Below are positions 45,761 to 56,452 of a stretch of 64,000 bases of DNA, piece after piece. Below the pieces are notes generated by a model that saw only the letters and a program-made list of their open reading frames with translations, did not search any database and was not told where the DNA came from. This stretch comes from Ganoderma boninense. Its lineage: Eukaryota > Basidiomycota > Agaricomycetes > Polyporales > Polyporaceae. The position numbers and the translations under genes were made by a program. Where the stretch lies: positions 2,790,001 through 2,854,000 of the forward strand of contig CM035311.1 in the NCBI GenBank assembly GCA_002900995.3, in the 5' to 3' direction. Position 1 is the stretch's first letter. Each line of letters begins with the position of its first letter.

Positions 45761-46533
45761 CCATGAGCCTGCTAGTGCATCAGCGAAAGTGCACTTGCCT
45801 GGGCGCTCCTGAGTTCCTGGAGAAGTCGTCTCAGGACCCTTCAGAAGCCCCAGGCCATCAGGAAGCTGCTTCCTGATAGCCCTAAACGGCCTGAGTCCAC
45901 CTGTGGTGGCCCCCAGAGGCGACAGGGAAGCTCAGAGTCGCTCCAGGTCATGGCACTTTTGCTGATGGCCTACTACATGATTGATTTGTGCGGACCGTGC
46001 GTAGTGCGTACCATCCGCTACGACGCCCGGTCACGGCGGTGGCGTAGACTGACTCCACTTCTCGCAAACTGCGGAATTAGGCGATAAAACAAGGGATACC
46101 TAAACGAGGCTACTGAGAGATTCCCATGACGAAGTCATTCCCGAGCAATTCAGAATGGACGCGTGTTCTTTTGTGGAAACGGCCGGGCTGTGCCACTCGG
46201 CGGCTGAGACGAAGCCTGCGCTCCTCACGTTTTCGTGCGGGTAATCCGAGAACGAAGGGTATCTGCTTCGCTTTGCTGTGGACTTTTTGAGGGGCCGCTC
46301 CGCTTTTGCGCATATGGTGCAAATGCAACAAGACAGTGTTCACCTGAGATAATAGTCAGCAACTTGCGAATGCAGACTTCTCGGTGAAGGATTTCGGAAC
46401 GTGGGATATATTGAAAAGTATTCCTTTCAACACGAGAATCAGGACATCCTTAAGCAGAGGCTATATGTCTCAGGCACGGCTAAAGCTGAGGTGCCCGTCG
46501 CCTGCGGAGTTTATATCCTTGAAGGGGCCGTAA
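45761..46533. other. Intergenic between the split block and C1
   Basis: No gene supported. 46140-46300 is loosely repeated at 50320-50420 upstream of C2, so it belongs to the C-type upstream region. Confidence 0.4.
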
Positions 46534-46567
46534 CACCGCCCACTGCTTCGTCCGTCCGGGTGCCGCC
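46534..46567 (+). promoter_or_regulatory. Shared upstream element of C1
   Basis: CACCGCCCACTGCTTCGTCC followed by GTCCGGGTGCCGCC, 224 bp before the C1 ATG; compare A2, A4 and C2. Confidence 0.6.
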
Positions 46568-46790
46568 AGAAGCCAGGCTCCGCCGAGGCTGCGTGATCCA
46601 CGCGTTGTTCTGTCAACGAGCGAACCAGGGGGTCGCTTATTCCCCTCGATCCACATACACCACTTTTGGTCGTACACAGGATTTCGCTCTGACAAGTTAA
46701 GGTCACATCCCGCCCCAATATCAGTCCTCATTCCTCTCCCCCACACACAGAGCTCGTCCCGCGCCACATCTCATCCACAACCACGTCTCC

Positions 46791-49049
46791 ATGGCTAGTT
46801 CAAATTCTTTGGGACCGAAGTATGGCGAGAAGGGGGCGCTGATGAGGAACTATCGGCAAAGGCACCAACCCCCGGTTCAACTCCAAAGAGCGATTGGAAA
46901 CGACAGACGGGTGAGCATGCATGCTTTTGTCTCTCGCTTTTCACAATAATTGAGCCGCTTCTCAGTGTATGGAGATGTGCCCATCGCCAGGGCTGCATGT
47001 GGATAGGCTCGGAGACCGAGCCGACCCTCTCCCGCCTAAACGGAAGAAGAGATACGAGCAGCACAAGGCGAGGATCCAAGCAGTCAAAGCAGGGGCCATT
47101 CAATCAAGGAAACGTCAGGTGGAAGGCGGGAGGAAGATGGCGGCGAAGAAGGTACATTTCATTACTTGTTGTCAGTCCTGTCATCAGATCTACAAATCTG
47201 AGCGTCACGATAGCCCCCACCAGTCGAAAACACGACGCCGCCTCCAGAGCAACCACCGCAGCTCCGCAATACCTTCCGGATAGCCCGTCCTCCACCACTT
47301 CCGCAGCTCTCAGCCGCACGGAGCACGGCATCTGATGACCGGCGTACCTCCTCTCCCTTCGATCCTGGCCATGCCCTCGCCCCCTCGACGTCAGTATGGT
47401 GGGTGGGACGGTCTCATTCCACGGGTCCAGCATCTGCAGTCGACCCGATGAACTCGCCACTGCCTGCTGCGAAGAGTGACCAGAAGCCAGGCGCTCTCGA
47501 CTCAGCATGCTATTACTTCGAATTCTCCGCCGCACCCCAGCCGAGACACGCCACACTGAGCCACGTCCGGTCTCAAGCTAACGCACCGTCACTAGGACCA
47601 GACAGCGACACCCTTTCCATGGCCCAATCGCCGGGGACATCATGTCCGGGGGGCACGACGCCGACGACGCCACCGTCCTCTTATGCGGCGGCGGGGCTCG
47701 ACGGTACGATGTTCATGGAAAAGCAAGGTGCGGACAGCGAGGGCCTTTCTAACACTGTGTGTGAGAGTTCTTTCATTCCTGGTTCGTCGAGGAACCGTAT
47801 ATCGCTAGAGCGCGAACAGGAATACGCGAACGCCCTATCCGCCATCCTCAAGACTGCTCCCCTGTCCTGCAACGCGGGGGAGCAGAATCCCGAGTTCTTA
47901 TCCCTTCCATTGCGCCCTGCATTGAAGGACCCTCTCGACGTCCAAACACGCGGTCCGACAACGATGGAGACCGCCGGCTGGACTTCTACGCACCCGGGAC
48001 AGCATTTTGGGCATCAAAATGTACTGACCACTTCTTCTCCTGGAGTACTGGGGGCTCATCCGCGGCGCACGCCTGCAAGTAGAAGCGCATCCCGCGCCGC
48101 CGGTGCTCCCGGAGAGCGTCGTCCCGGACATGCGACCCTTGACCGCCACGCTACACGCCCATATCCCAGCCACTCTGATCGACTTGCCGCAGGTCATGGT
48201 CATCACAGCCATCGTCTAGGGACTGCAGAGAGATCGGCGGCCATCCAATCCGCTGGGTACTGGACCACGCCGCCCATCGCGACCGCCATGCCGCGTGAAG
48301 CTCAAGTCCCGCAGCATGACGAGTACGTCACCGGGAACCTGGCTCTGCATGACTCCAACTCGCACCACCTCTCGGCGAGGACTCCGCCGTCACACATACA
48401 CTCCATCCACACCAGCGCCATTGCGCCTGCGCCCATGGCCTCCGCGTCGCTCGTCAACTCGGTCAACCACAATCGGTTCGGCGTGCCTATCACGATGAGC
48501 ACGCAACACTTTGAGCTTGCGTGCACATCGATGAGTGCATACAGCGAGCTCGCGCACGCCCCCGTCGGCGACTACCCCATAAATCTCCCAGCGATGCAAG
48601 CCGGCATTGGCGCTGCGACCCTCAACACGCCTCTATACACCCCGCATTTTGCAGGTGTCGGGATCACAAGCCGATCGACAATTGCACCTGAGCCCCTCGC
48701 GCACTGGCACAAAGATCACTACATCGCGTCCCATCCGATCACCACCGATCCCACCATTAGACCAGGGATCGATGCCGTGGTTGCAGCGGGTACATATCGC
48801 GCACATGCAGCCAACAACACTGACATGGCTCGCACCTTCGATGGACGCTTCGAGGAATGCGAGCCATTCTGGCTGAATACCAACGTTCCCTTCCTTAGCA
48901 TGGACTTCGCAACCGGACAAGGCCCTGAGGAGACGTATCTCGACGAACCTCCGACTCGCTCCCAAGGCGACCCCCACCAGCACTTCCTGACCACTTCGAC
49001 AAAGTTCCTCAACTCATACAACCCATATCCACACCTACCTCTGACTTAG
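46791..49049 (+). CDS. Superfamily member C1, uncharacterised protein (713 aa, 3 exons)
   Basis: Exons 46791-46910 (40 codons), 46966-47151 (62 codons) and 47214-49049 (612 codons with stop), phase 0 throughout. Exon 1 has GPKYGEKGALMRNYRQRH and ends LQRAIGNDRR. Exon 2 has CMEMCPSPGLHVDRLGDRAD and then the basic PPKRKKRYEQHKARIQAVKA. Exon 3 is long and low-complexity with MSAYSELAHAPVGDYP near residue 545 and a C-terminal block: DAVVAAGTYRAHAANNTDMA, RTFDGRFEECEPFW. The longest copy in the window. Its exon 1 has the same length as in B1, B2 and C2. The Lys/Arg-rich exon 2 could be a nuclear signal. Function unknown; the product looks soluble, without signal peptide or membrane segment. Hairpin H9 lies 219 bp beyond the stop. 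Confidence 0.75.
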
Positions 49050-49267
49050 CCTTGTCTATGGACGGCTAGAGTTCATAATAGACTTTGTGCCTGATAGAGA
49101 GACTGATCATTCTCAAGAAATATGTTTACGATGTACTCACTGTCTTCCCCTTTACTCCGAGTCTCCAACTTTGGTCTGCTAGATTTGAATACAAAGTTGC
49201 CTGTTACGTTACGAAGCCCCAGTGATGACTTGGGGGGAGGGCTCGGAAAACACCACACCTGAATGAG

Positions 49268-49317
49268 TTGCTATGGGCGATAGGAGTCAGACTCCTGACT
49301 CATACAACCCATAACAA
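49268..49317 (+). repeat. Hairpin H9 (class ii), 3' of C1
   Basis: TTGCTATGGGCGATAGGAGT (49268-49287, arm to 49290) pairs with the arm 49295-49317 (CTGACTCATACAACCCATAA onward); 23-nt arms with an internal bulge, 4-nt loop. Confidence 0.8.
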
Positions 49318-50706
49318 GCTCTTCCAAGTGCGGTTGAGTTATCCGCCTGTCCACGAGTGTGCGAGGAAAGAAGGGCTCGATGGTAGACGAAGTTCTAGCG
49401 GAGCACATAGCCGCAACAAGAAAAGAATCGAGGATATAAGCAGGTCTGGGCGAGCAGGTCGAAGCAAGACAAGCCGATGAACCATCGATGAGCGGAGAAG
49501 GCAGACGGAGCGTCACCCGGATCAATCAATTTTTGGATGGGCGCCTGTATTACTTGTTATGGGCCCGTGCAGTGAGTGCATCCGGCGGCCGGCGGTGCCC
49601 GGGTTCGGATGAACGCGACTCGACCCAAGCTCGCAACCCCGAATATTACTTACTGTAATATTGCCGCGGGTCGAGTCACCGTGCCTGGAGAGCGAAGCCA
49701 AGTTGTTGCGACCCCACCAAGACCCCACAGTGACTCCATGAACGTTTCAGTGTGCCACACCCAACCGCGACCTCTCCGGGCCCATTCCACGGACAGTGCC
49801 AGTATTAGTCGTTGGTGCCTGTGCATCCCTTCCTCTCGCTTGAGCCATCTCATGATGATACTGAGCCTGATAGGTTCGGATATTCTTATCGTGGTATGTG
49901 AAGCCGAGACTGCGTGAGATGACCAGCGCCGACGGGGTCCGAGGAGGGAAATGCGATACCGTATTGGGCGGCGGCCCGCTGGAGGACGATTTCGACAAGG
50001 TTCCATCCTTAAGCTGTTAACCTGAGCACTCCACAATCCACCAAATATCTCTGAACTTTACGCCTTCACCTCACAGGCGTTCCAGGACATGCCCTTCGAA
50101 GCTTCCCCAGCCAGACAATCCGCGGACGGTCCGTCGTACCACTGAAAGCTGTGTGAGTGTTCCATTTGACCTGTGCATTGCCCATGAGCCTGTGCACTAG
50201 ACATGACGGTGGGCGGTGGCATATACTGACTCCACCTCTCGTGAAAATTCCGGAATCTAATGGAGACAATAAGGCATACCAAAATGAGGTCATTGAGAGC
50301 CTCGGGCGACGAAGTCGTTCTCTTGGAAATGCGTGCGTGGTCTCTTATGGAAAAGGCACAGCCCTGGCACCCTGCGGAGATCAAGCCTGCTGGCGTTCCT
50401 CTCTTTTTGTGCGGACTGTCCAAGGAAGCTGAACAATCGCTTGATCCATGACCCATTGGATGGTAAGCAGTGCAGCACGTTACGTGTTACGCCTTGCCGT
50501 GTGTTGATGGGGTCGAAGTGGACAGGACAATGCAATGAACCAACACAATAGCTCTCCTCTTGATGAGACGATCGAGGGCGCGTAATACTCGCGGAGCATG
50601 CTGAACAGCTCATTTGAACACTAGGATTCGGGCGTCCTTGAGCGGTTGCTATTTGTTTGAGGTGCCTCATGTCTGCGGAGTTCGCGTTCGCGAAGAGGGC
50701 CGTCGC
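49318..50706. other. Post-hairpin block after C1 and C2 upstream region
   Basis: 49533-49562 repeats GGGCGCCTGTATTACTTGTT, the distal words of the block; 49800-49850 has AGTATTAGTCGTTGGTGCC and CTGTGCATCCCTTCC, then CGCTTGAGCC, a clear match to the kinase promoter at 14315-14370. The rest resembles C1's upstream DNA. No gene supported. Confidence 0.5.
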
Positions 50707-50740
50707 ACCGCCCATCGCTTCGTCCGTCCAGGTGCCGCCA
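50707..50740 (+). promoter_or_regulatory. Shared upstream element of C2
   Basis: CACCGCCCATCGCTTCGTCC followed by GTCCAGGTGCCGCC, about 220 bp before the C2 ATG. Confidence 0.6.
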
Positions 50741-50957
50741 GTAACGAGGCTGCGTTGAGGCTGATTGATCCACGCGCCGTCCTGTCAAGAAGCGAAGCAA
50801 ATGGCCACTTCGATCCACATACACCGTTTTGGCCGTACACAGGATTTGCTTTTAGAAGTTCAAGCCGTTTCCGACCACGCATAAGGCAAGCATTCCTCCT
50901 CCTCCCCCGCATGCGGATCGTATCTCTTACCCACCCACAAGACACTCTACACAGACA

Positions 50958-52023
50958 ATGACTACCTCAACGTCACCAGGACCGAAGTATGGAGAGAAGG
51001 GGGCGCGGATGAACAGCTATCGGCAAAAGCATCAAGCCCCGATGGCCCTCCAGAGAGCGATGGGGAACGACAAGAAGGTTAGCATGCACGCATTTTTCTC
51101 TAGCTGTTTAGATCATTGAAGCCACTTCCCAGTGCATGGAGATGTGTCCTTCCATAGGGCTTCGTATGGATCAGCTCGGAGACCGAGCTGACCCTCTCTC
51201 GCCTGCACGGAAGAAGAGGTACGAGCGGCAGAAAGCGAGAATCCAAGCAGCGAAGGCGGAGGCCATCCAGACTAAGAAAGGCCAGGTTGAACGTAGGAGG
51301 AAGACGGTGGCGAAGAAGGTATGTTCCATGCTTGTTGGTTTGGGAGCATATCCATAAATCTGAACATCGGAATAGCCCTCACTGGTTCAGAACACGACGC
51401 CGCCCCCTGAACAACCACCTCCACTTTGGACCGTCTTCCCATCTGTCCCTCCACCAGTGCGACTGCACTCTAAGCGACCACCTCGACTACGGAGAGTCTT
51501 CCCATCTGCCTCTCGACCACTAGCACTGCACCCGACAACCTTAGAGAGCGATGCATCGGTGGATGCTTGCGAGCCCTCGCGCAGCCTTCCCCATTACACA
51601 CCTTCACGCTCGATACCGCTGGTCACACTGAGCTCATGCATTTCCACGGGTACGGCCTCCACAGTTCCTGAGCTTGTCTACCAACCGCCACCGACTTCGA
51701 AGAAGGTCCTGACACCCCGACCCGTGCACGCCTCTGACCTCGCGCTGAGCCACAGCCCGTCTCCGGTGAGCACGCCGCCGCTGCAGTCGGACCGCGGAAC
51801 TCCCTCGACAGTCGAGTCTCCACGATCCTTGGGTACATGGGCAGATAGCCCGACACCCCCGCCACAGTCCTCTTCCGTACCGAAACAGCTCGATCGCAGG
51901 CCGTCAGAGGCCCGAGAAGATGAAGACAGCGAAGATCTCTTCAACGCTGTCTATCAGCGTCATTCCATCCCTCGTTCGCTACGGAATCCATCACCCATTC
52001 TGGGGATCAAGCAGGAAACATGA
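50958..52023 (+). CDS. Superfamily member C2, C-terminally truncated (317 aa, 3 exons)
   Basis: Exons 50958-51077 (40 codons), 51133-51318 (62 codons) and 51376-52023 (216 codons with stop). Exon 1 (GPKYGEKGARMNSYRQKH, ending LQRAMGNDKK) and exon 2 (CMEMCPSIGLRMDQLGDRAD, ARKKRYERQKARIQAAKAEA) are close to C1. Exon 3 is Ser/Pro/Thr-rich and stops at IKQET, long before the conserved C-terminal block. That block survives out of reach downstream (52740-52870). So this is either a shortened but working protein with N-terminal and basic regions intact, or an early pseudogene. Donor of intron 1 is GTTAGC, less common but valid. Confidence 0.62.
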
Positions 52024-53035
52024 AGTCCCGATCCGTCGTCCCAGAGACCGCTCTTGCCACCTGAAATAGTGCAGCACATCCCCAGTCGCCCCCTTTATCG
52101 TCCCCTACCACAGCCAACAACCATGATCCCTCCCGACCTCTACATGTGCGATTCCATGCTAACGACGACCGCCGTCTGGAGCTCGACATACCCGGGGCGC
52201 GCCACTCCCAGTCAAGGCCTCTATATGTGCCTGCCGGCCACTGCATCAGCAGTGGTACATTGATCATCAGTCACGGGAGCCTGCAGGTCAAGGCGCATTG
52301 CGCACAGCCGGTGCTTCCAGAGCGCGTCGTCCGTATGCGCGACCTCTGACCGTCAGCACAGGCCGCACCCTTATCCCAATAACTGTGGTCGATCCGCTGC
52401 CTATCCCAGTAACACCCTCGCGGCCACAGAAAGCTCTGTGGTCACCCAGGTCCCAATGCACCACTATTCATGAGACCACGCCGCACATCACCGGCGTTGT
52501 GCGCACGTGCATCTGAGAGCAATATACAGTGAACTCGTGCACGCCCTCGTCGATCACCACTCCACAGTTCCGCTTGTTGAGCAAGCCGGAGCCGATGAGA
52601 GGATCACCCTCGTCCCTCAATACAATCCATCTCCCTAGCGGAAGTGGCACTATTGCAAGCTCGCAGGTCCCGAGGGCACTCGCAGATCGATCTCCCCGTT
52701 GCGTGTCATTCGGCCCTCGCTAACCCCTTGACGGAACCATGTATCGAGGCCGTGACAGCGCCAGGCACCTCTCACGCGCATACAGCCAACAGCAACGAGA
52801 TGGCTCGCACCTTCGAAGGTGGCTTCGAGGAGTGCAGGCCATTCTGGCATATACTTCGCAACTGGACAAGGCCATGACGGGACGCACCTCGAAGTATCGT
52901 CGGCCGGCTCCCAGAGCGACGCTCCGCCTCCCTCCGCTAGCAGTTCCTAGCTCCTTTACCGCGCGACCCACACCCACCCCGTCTACAAGCTCGAACTCCG
53001 GCACAGTCTTGTGTATGCAAGGACCGAACCAATAA
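52024..53035 (+). pseudogene. Decayed 3' part of C2
   Basis: Frames here are broken, but 52740-52850 encodes AVTAPGTSHAHTANSNEMA and RTFEGGFEECRPFW, matching C1 DAVVAAGTYRAHAANNTDMA and RTFDGRFEECEPFW. The rest of C1 exon 3 is only faintly traceable. Indels and stops separate it from the C2 frame. Confidence 0.65.
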
Positions 53036-53196
53036 GTAGTAGACCTGGAGCTACATGCTTCTATATAAACATGTTTTCGATGTACTCACTTTAGTCTGCT
53101 CTACTCCAGCCTGGCGTCGGCCTAGTTTCCTACTCTCGTCTGCTGACACGAAGTTGCCTTGTATGTGTGTTTGAGTCGCACACGCTTGGATCAACT

Positions 53197-53242
53197 GGTA
53201 TGGGCAATAGGATCCAGTCTCCTGAGTCATATCACCCATAAC
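53197..53242 (+). repeat. Hairpin H10 (class ii), 3' of C2
   Basis: GGTATGGGCAATAGGATCCA (53197-53216) faces CTGAGTCATATCACCCATAA (53222-53241). The TATGGG/CCCATA core is kept; the inner stem has several mismatches. The most eroded of the ten. Confidence 0.65.
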
Positions 53243-53737
53243 GAATCCTTCCAAGCGTGGCGCGTCCACGAGGTCGCCAGGGAAGAACGGTTTGACGGTC
53301 AAAGAAGTTCTAGCAAAGCACATAGTCGCAAGAAGTGGAACATAGGATATGAGTTGGTCAGAGTGAGCATATTTACATATGTTGAGCCAGTACTAGTGAC
53401 AAGTTGGAGAGCCAGACTCCGACCCATCGATTTCAGGCGCTGGGCGTCTCGACGCTCGGTTTGGCGCTCTCTGGCTGGCTTTCCAAGTACTTAATGCCAT
53501 CGGACTCAGAGAGAACGACCGATATCGCACGTCGAGACCGGGAATTCTCATAAATACGAGCAGGCCAGCGATGGGGTAAAAACAAGCAGAGAGATAGCGA
53601 CTGTCAAAGTTCGATGTATGGGCTCTCTACAATTCTGACACGCCTGAATACTATGAACGAAGGAAACGAGATTAACCAGCTCACGGACGTTGTAGGACGA
53701 CGTATGACTGCAATGAAGAAGTATCCCACTAGTCCTA
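53243..53737. other. Intergenic after C2
   Basis: 53280-53330 repeats AAGTTCTAGC and GCACATAG of the C1 downstream region; CGCTGGGCGTCTCGACG at 53438 is the distal block word. No gene supported. Confidence 0.45.
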
Positions 53738-54660
53738 TCATTCGGCGGCGGCGGCAGCGACAGCGACAGTGGGCGCAACGATGTTCGTGATGTTGTTAGT
53801 CTCATTGTGGACGCTGATCGAGGGCGACGCGATCGCAGCGACGGCCTTGGGGCCGCTCGCAGCCTCGATCAGCTTGTCGGGCGACGGGAACCAGCGGCTG
53901 GACACTCAACGCGTCAGCATCTTCCAACTCCTCAAAAGACAAGCCAGACGAGGGCAGGGGCTCACGGGATGGGCAGCACAGCGAACTTGCCCTTGTACTC
54001 GACGTCGAAGACGTGCAGGTCGAACTCGACCCACAGCCACGCGGTCGGCTGGCACGCGTCGCCGCCCTGCACCCAGAAGCGGAGCGTGCCGTAGATCTCG
54101 GGCACGCCGATGGCGAGGTCGATCCCGCGCCCACAGTGCAGGTCGCCCTTATAGGTGCCGGCCTTGACGGAGGCGAGGAGCGGGTACTTGACGTTCACCG
54201 TAAGCTGGGAGAGGCGCGTCGCGCACTCGCGGATGTCGATCTGGCCAGCGAACTGCAAGGAGGGTCAGAGGACGATGAGGAAGTGCGATGGGATGACAGC
54301 GTACCTCGACAGAGAGAGGGCCGAGGGGGATACCGATGTTGGTGTTGATGTAATCGCTCTTGCTGCCGAAGATCGGGTACTCGGCGACGGCGAAGACGTG
54401 ATACTTGTGCGCGCCGCAGTCGCTGTTGCTCGCGATCGCGTGGTGGATCATCAGCCATTCGTGAACGTCTATGTTCCGTAAAATCAGTATGTGATCAGGA
54501 AGAGCTGCGGCGAAAAAGCTCACTGATCATCGTGGGGCATGCCACTAGAGAAAGAAAGGTGTTTGTGAGAGGAGCTCAGCCATGGTCTCAACAGAGACAG
54601 CGTACCAAAGAGCTCGGAGGAGCAGGAAGTGGGCATTGTGGGCTTCAGGATGCAGGACAT
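53738..54660 (-). CDS. Uncharacterised protein (about 228 aa, 5 exons)
   Basis: Not recognised. Model: exons 54660-54606, 54544-54524 (only 21 nt), 54468-54305, 54252-53966 and 53897-53738, all phases agreeing. The protein begins MSCILKPTMPTSCSSELF and has conserved-looking segments MINVHEWLMIHHAI, FAVAEYPIFGSKSDYINTN, GDLHCGRGIDLAIGVPEIYG and LWVEFDLHVFDVEYKGKF, ending in a run AVAAAAAE. Cysteines are few and spread. No signal peptide or membrane segment is clear. Alternating hydrophobic residues in the middle suggest a beta-rich fold. Start and micro-exon are the weak points; the three larger exons are firm. Confidence 0.65.
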
Positions 54661-56452
54661 GGCTGGCGATGTGGGGTACCGAAGGGCGAGTGAGGTGGAA
54701 GTGGTGAGAAGCTCGAGAGAAGATTCCGGTTGTGGAATCTGCAGGACTTGAGTCGCTGCTCTGTGACCCTTTATACCTAGGGCCGGGCGTGCACCATCCT
54801 ACGCGAGCAGTAGTAGAGCAGTCATCCTGCAGTCGCAGAGCCCCTGCAGAGACGACCTCTGCACAGCAAGGAATGGCACTTCTGGCAAAGACTGAATTGG
54901 GGACGCAATATGTCAACGTTCCAAGCTCGATGTACCGCGGCTTTCAACCTCCAGGTAGGAGAACGAGTTTCGGGGAGGATGAAGTGCCCAGATTTGGTGT
55001 GGATCAGGGACTGTGACGGTAAGATGGGTGGAGGAGCAGCTCGCTCGCTCAAGTATTGGAGATGCCCAATACCGGAGCCAGCGCCGTCGTCGAACCGATG
55101 CCTATGGGGACAGAATAATGTGGGACGGAATTTCATTGAGGAGCGGTCTTCCAATATCGCGATGTCCGTCATCGTCGGTGAATGATACGGGCCCAGGGCC
55201 TGCTCAGTCTGAGACGAATGCGATGCACAAGTTAGATCATGGCATATAACCGGACAGTGGGGTTCCGATGACCTACATCTCGATCAAAGCTCACAGTGCG
55301 CGAGCTTCCCCTCCGCCGATTTACCCAGAGATTGCGCCAACGAGAGGGCGACTGTCAGACAGGGGGGAAGGAAATGCGTCCACGCTCGCCGAAAGTCATT
55401 GATGCTGTCGATGTCTGCTACTACCTACGCCGGACGAACGTTTTAATCTCGGACTTCCACGTCCCGATGCCGTCATAGTACAGCCGCTGGCGATCCAGAC
55501 AGAATTCGCGCGCCAAATGTTGAAAGTCGCTAGAAGACAGACATGATGGTCCTAAGCGTGACGGCCAACTTGGAAGTAGGCATCTGACGGACGTACCCCG
55601 CAGTCACCGGACATGGGTGGGCGTCAACTCGGGCGGAGTGACCGGTTCGAGCTGTCGTAGAGGAATGGAATCATCCACTTTAAGTCGATGGCTGAGCTCA
55701 GAGATCTGGGCATTCCAGAAATAGGGCCTGTAACCTATCAAAGGAGTCAGCATGGGCAACTTATCCACTGCGGCCGCATGTCATTGCTCTTCCGGGTAGG
55801 AAGCGTGTGTGCTCGAGTCTGCTGCCAAACTGATCATGAGTAGTGTCAGACCCAGAACCGCTCACTTCAAAACACCATAAGCTTATTGATTCGCAGCAAG
55901 GCTGAGTGACGACCTGCTCGAAACGCAACCTGATATAAACATAATACATACTACCTAAGTCCGGCGCAATGTGACCCATCCAGTCAGAGATGCTGTTCGA
56001 GCGGGGGCGCGTCCATGTATGTCCTGGAGGGTCCCGCTGAAAACCTTGAAATGAGTTATGATAAGCCGTGCGGGGCGGGGAGCGAGTGAACTGCGATGAT
56101 GGGCTGTCGAGCCTGACATCGCGCGATTACAGCGAATCTGCAATGAGAACGACAGCAGATGAGCGCTGTGAACTGAGCAATGCAAGACCTACTCCGTCAT
56201 ATATGGAAAACAGGCATACTTGCCCTTCATGTGGGACTACGAGACGGTCACAGTTGAGCAAGGAGCGCCGACTAGGTTCTTCCTGGCGCTCGACGAGGGC
56301 ATGAGCAAGTCCGAGGCGAACGTGCGCGGCCCCCAGCCCAAGGGCGCATGCTATGAGGAGATCAAGCACAAGGTGCTCCCGAAGAAGCGAAATAGCAGAA
56401 AATTGAATACGTGCGCATATAGTACGGGTATGCAAAGGTCAGGTATAAAAGT
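54661..56452. other. Long region without a firm gene
   Basis: Nothing spans it. A plus-strand stretch at 56226-56390 reads WDYETVTVEQGAPTRFFLAL, then DEGMSKSEANV and GACYEEIKHKVLPKK, which looks protein-like but has no flanking exons; it may be a gene fragment. The minus strand there is open too, without features. Confidence 0.3.
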
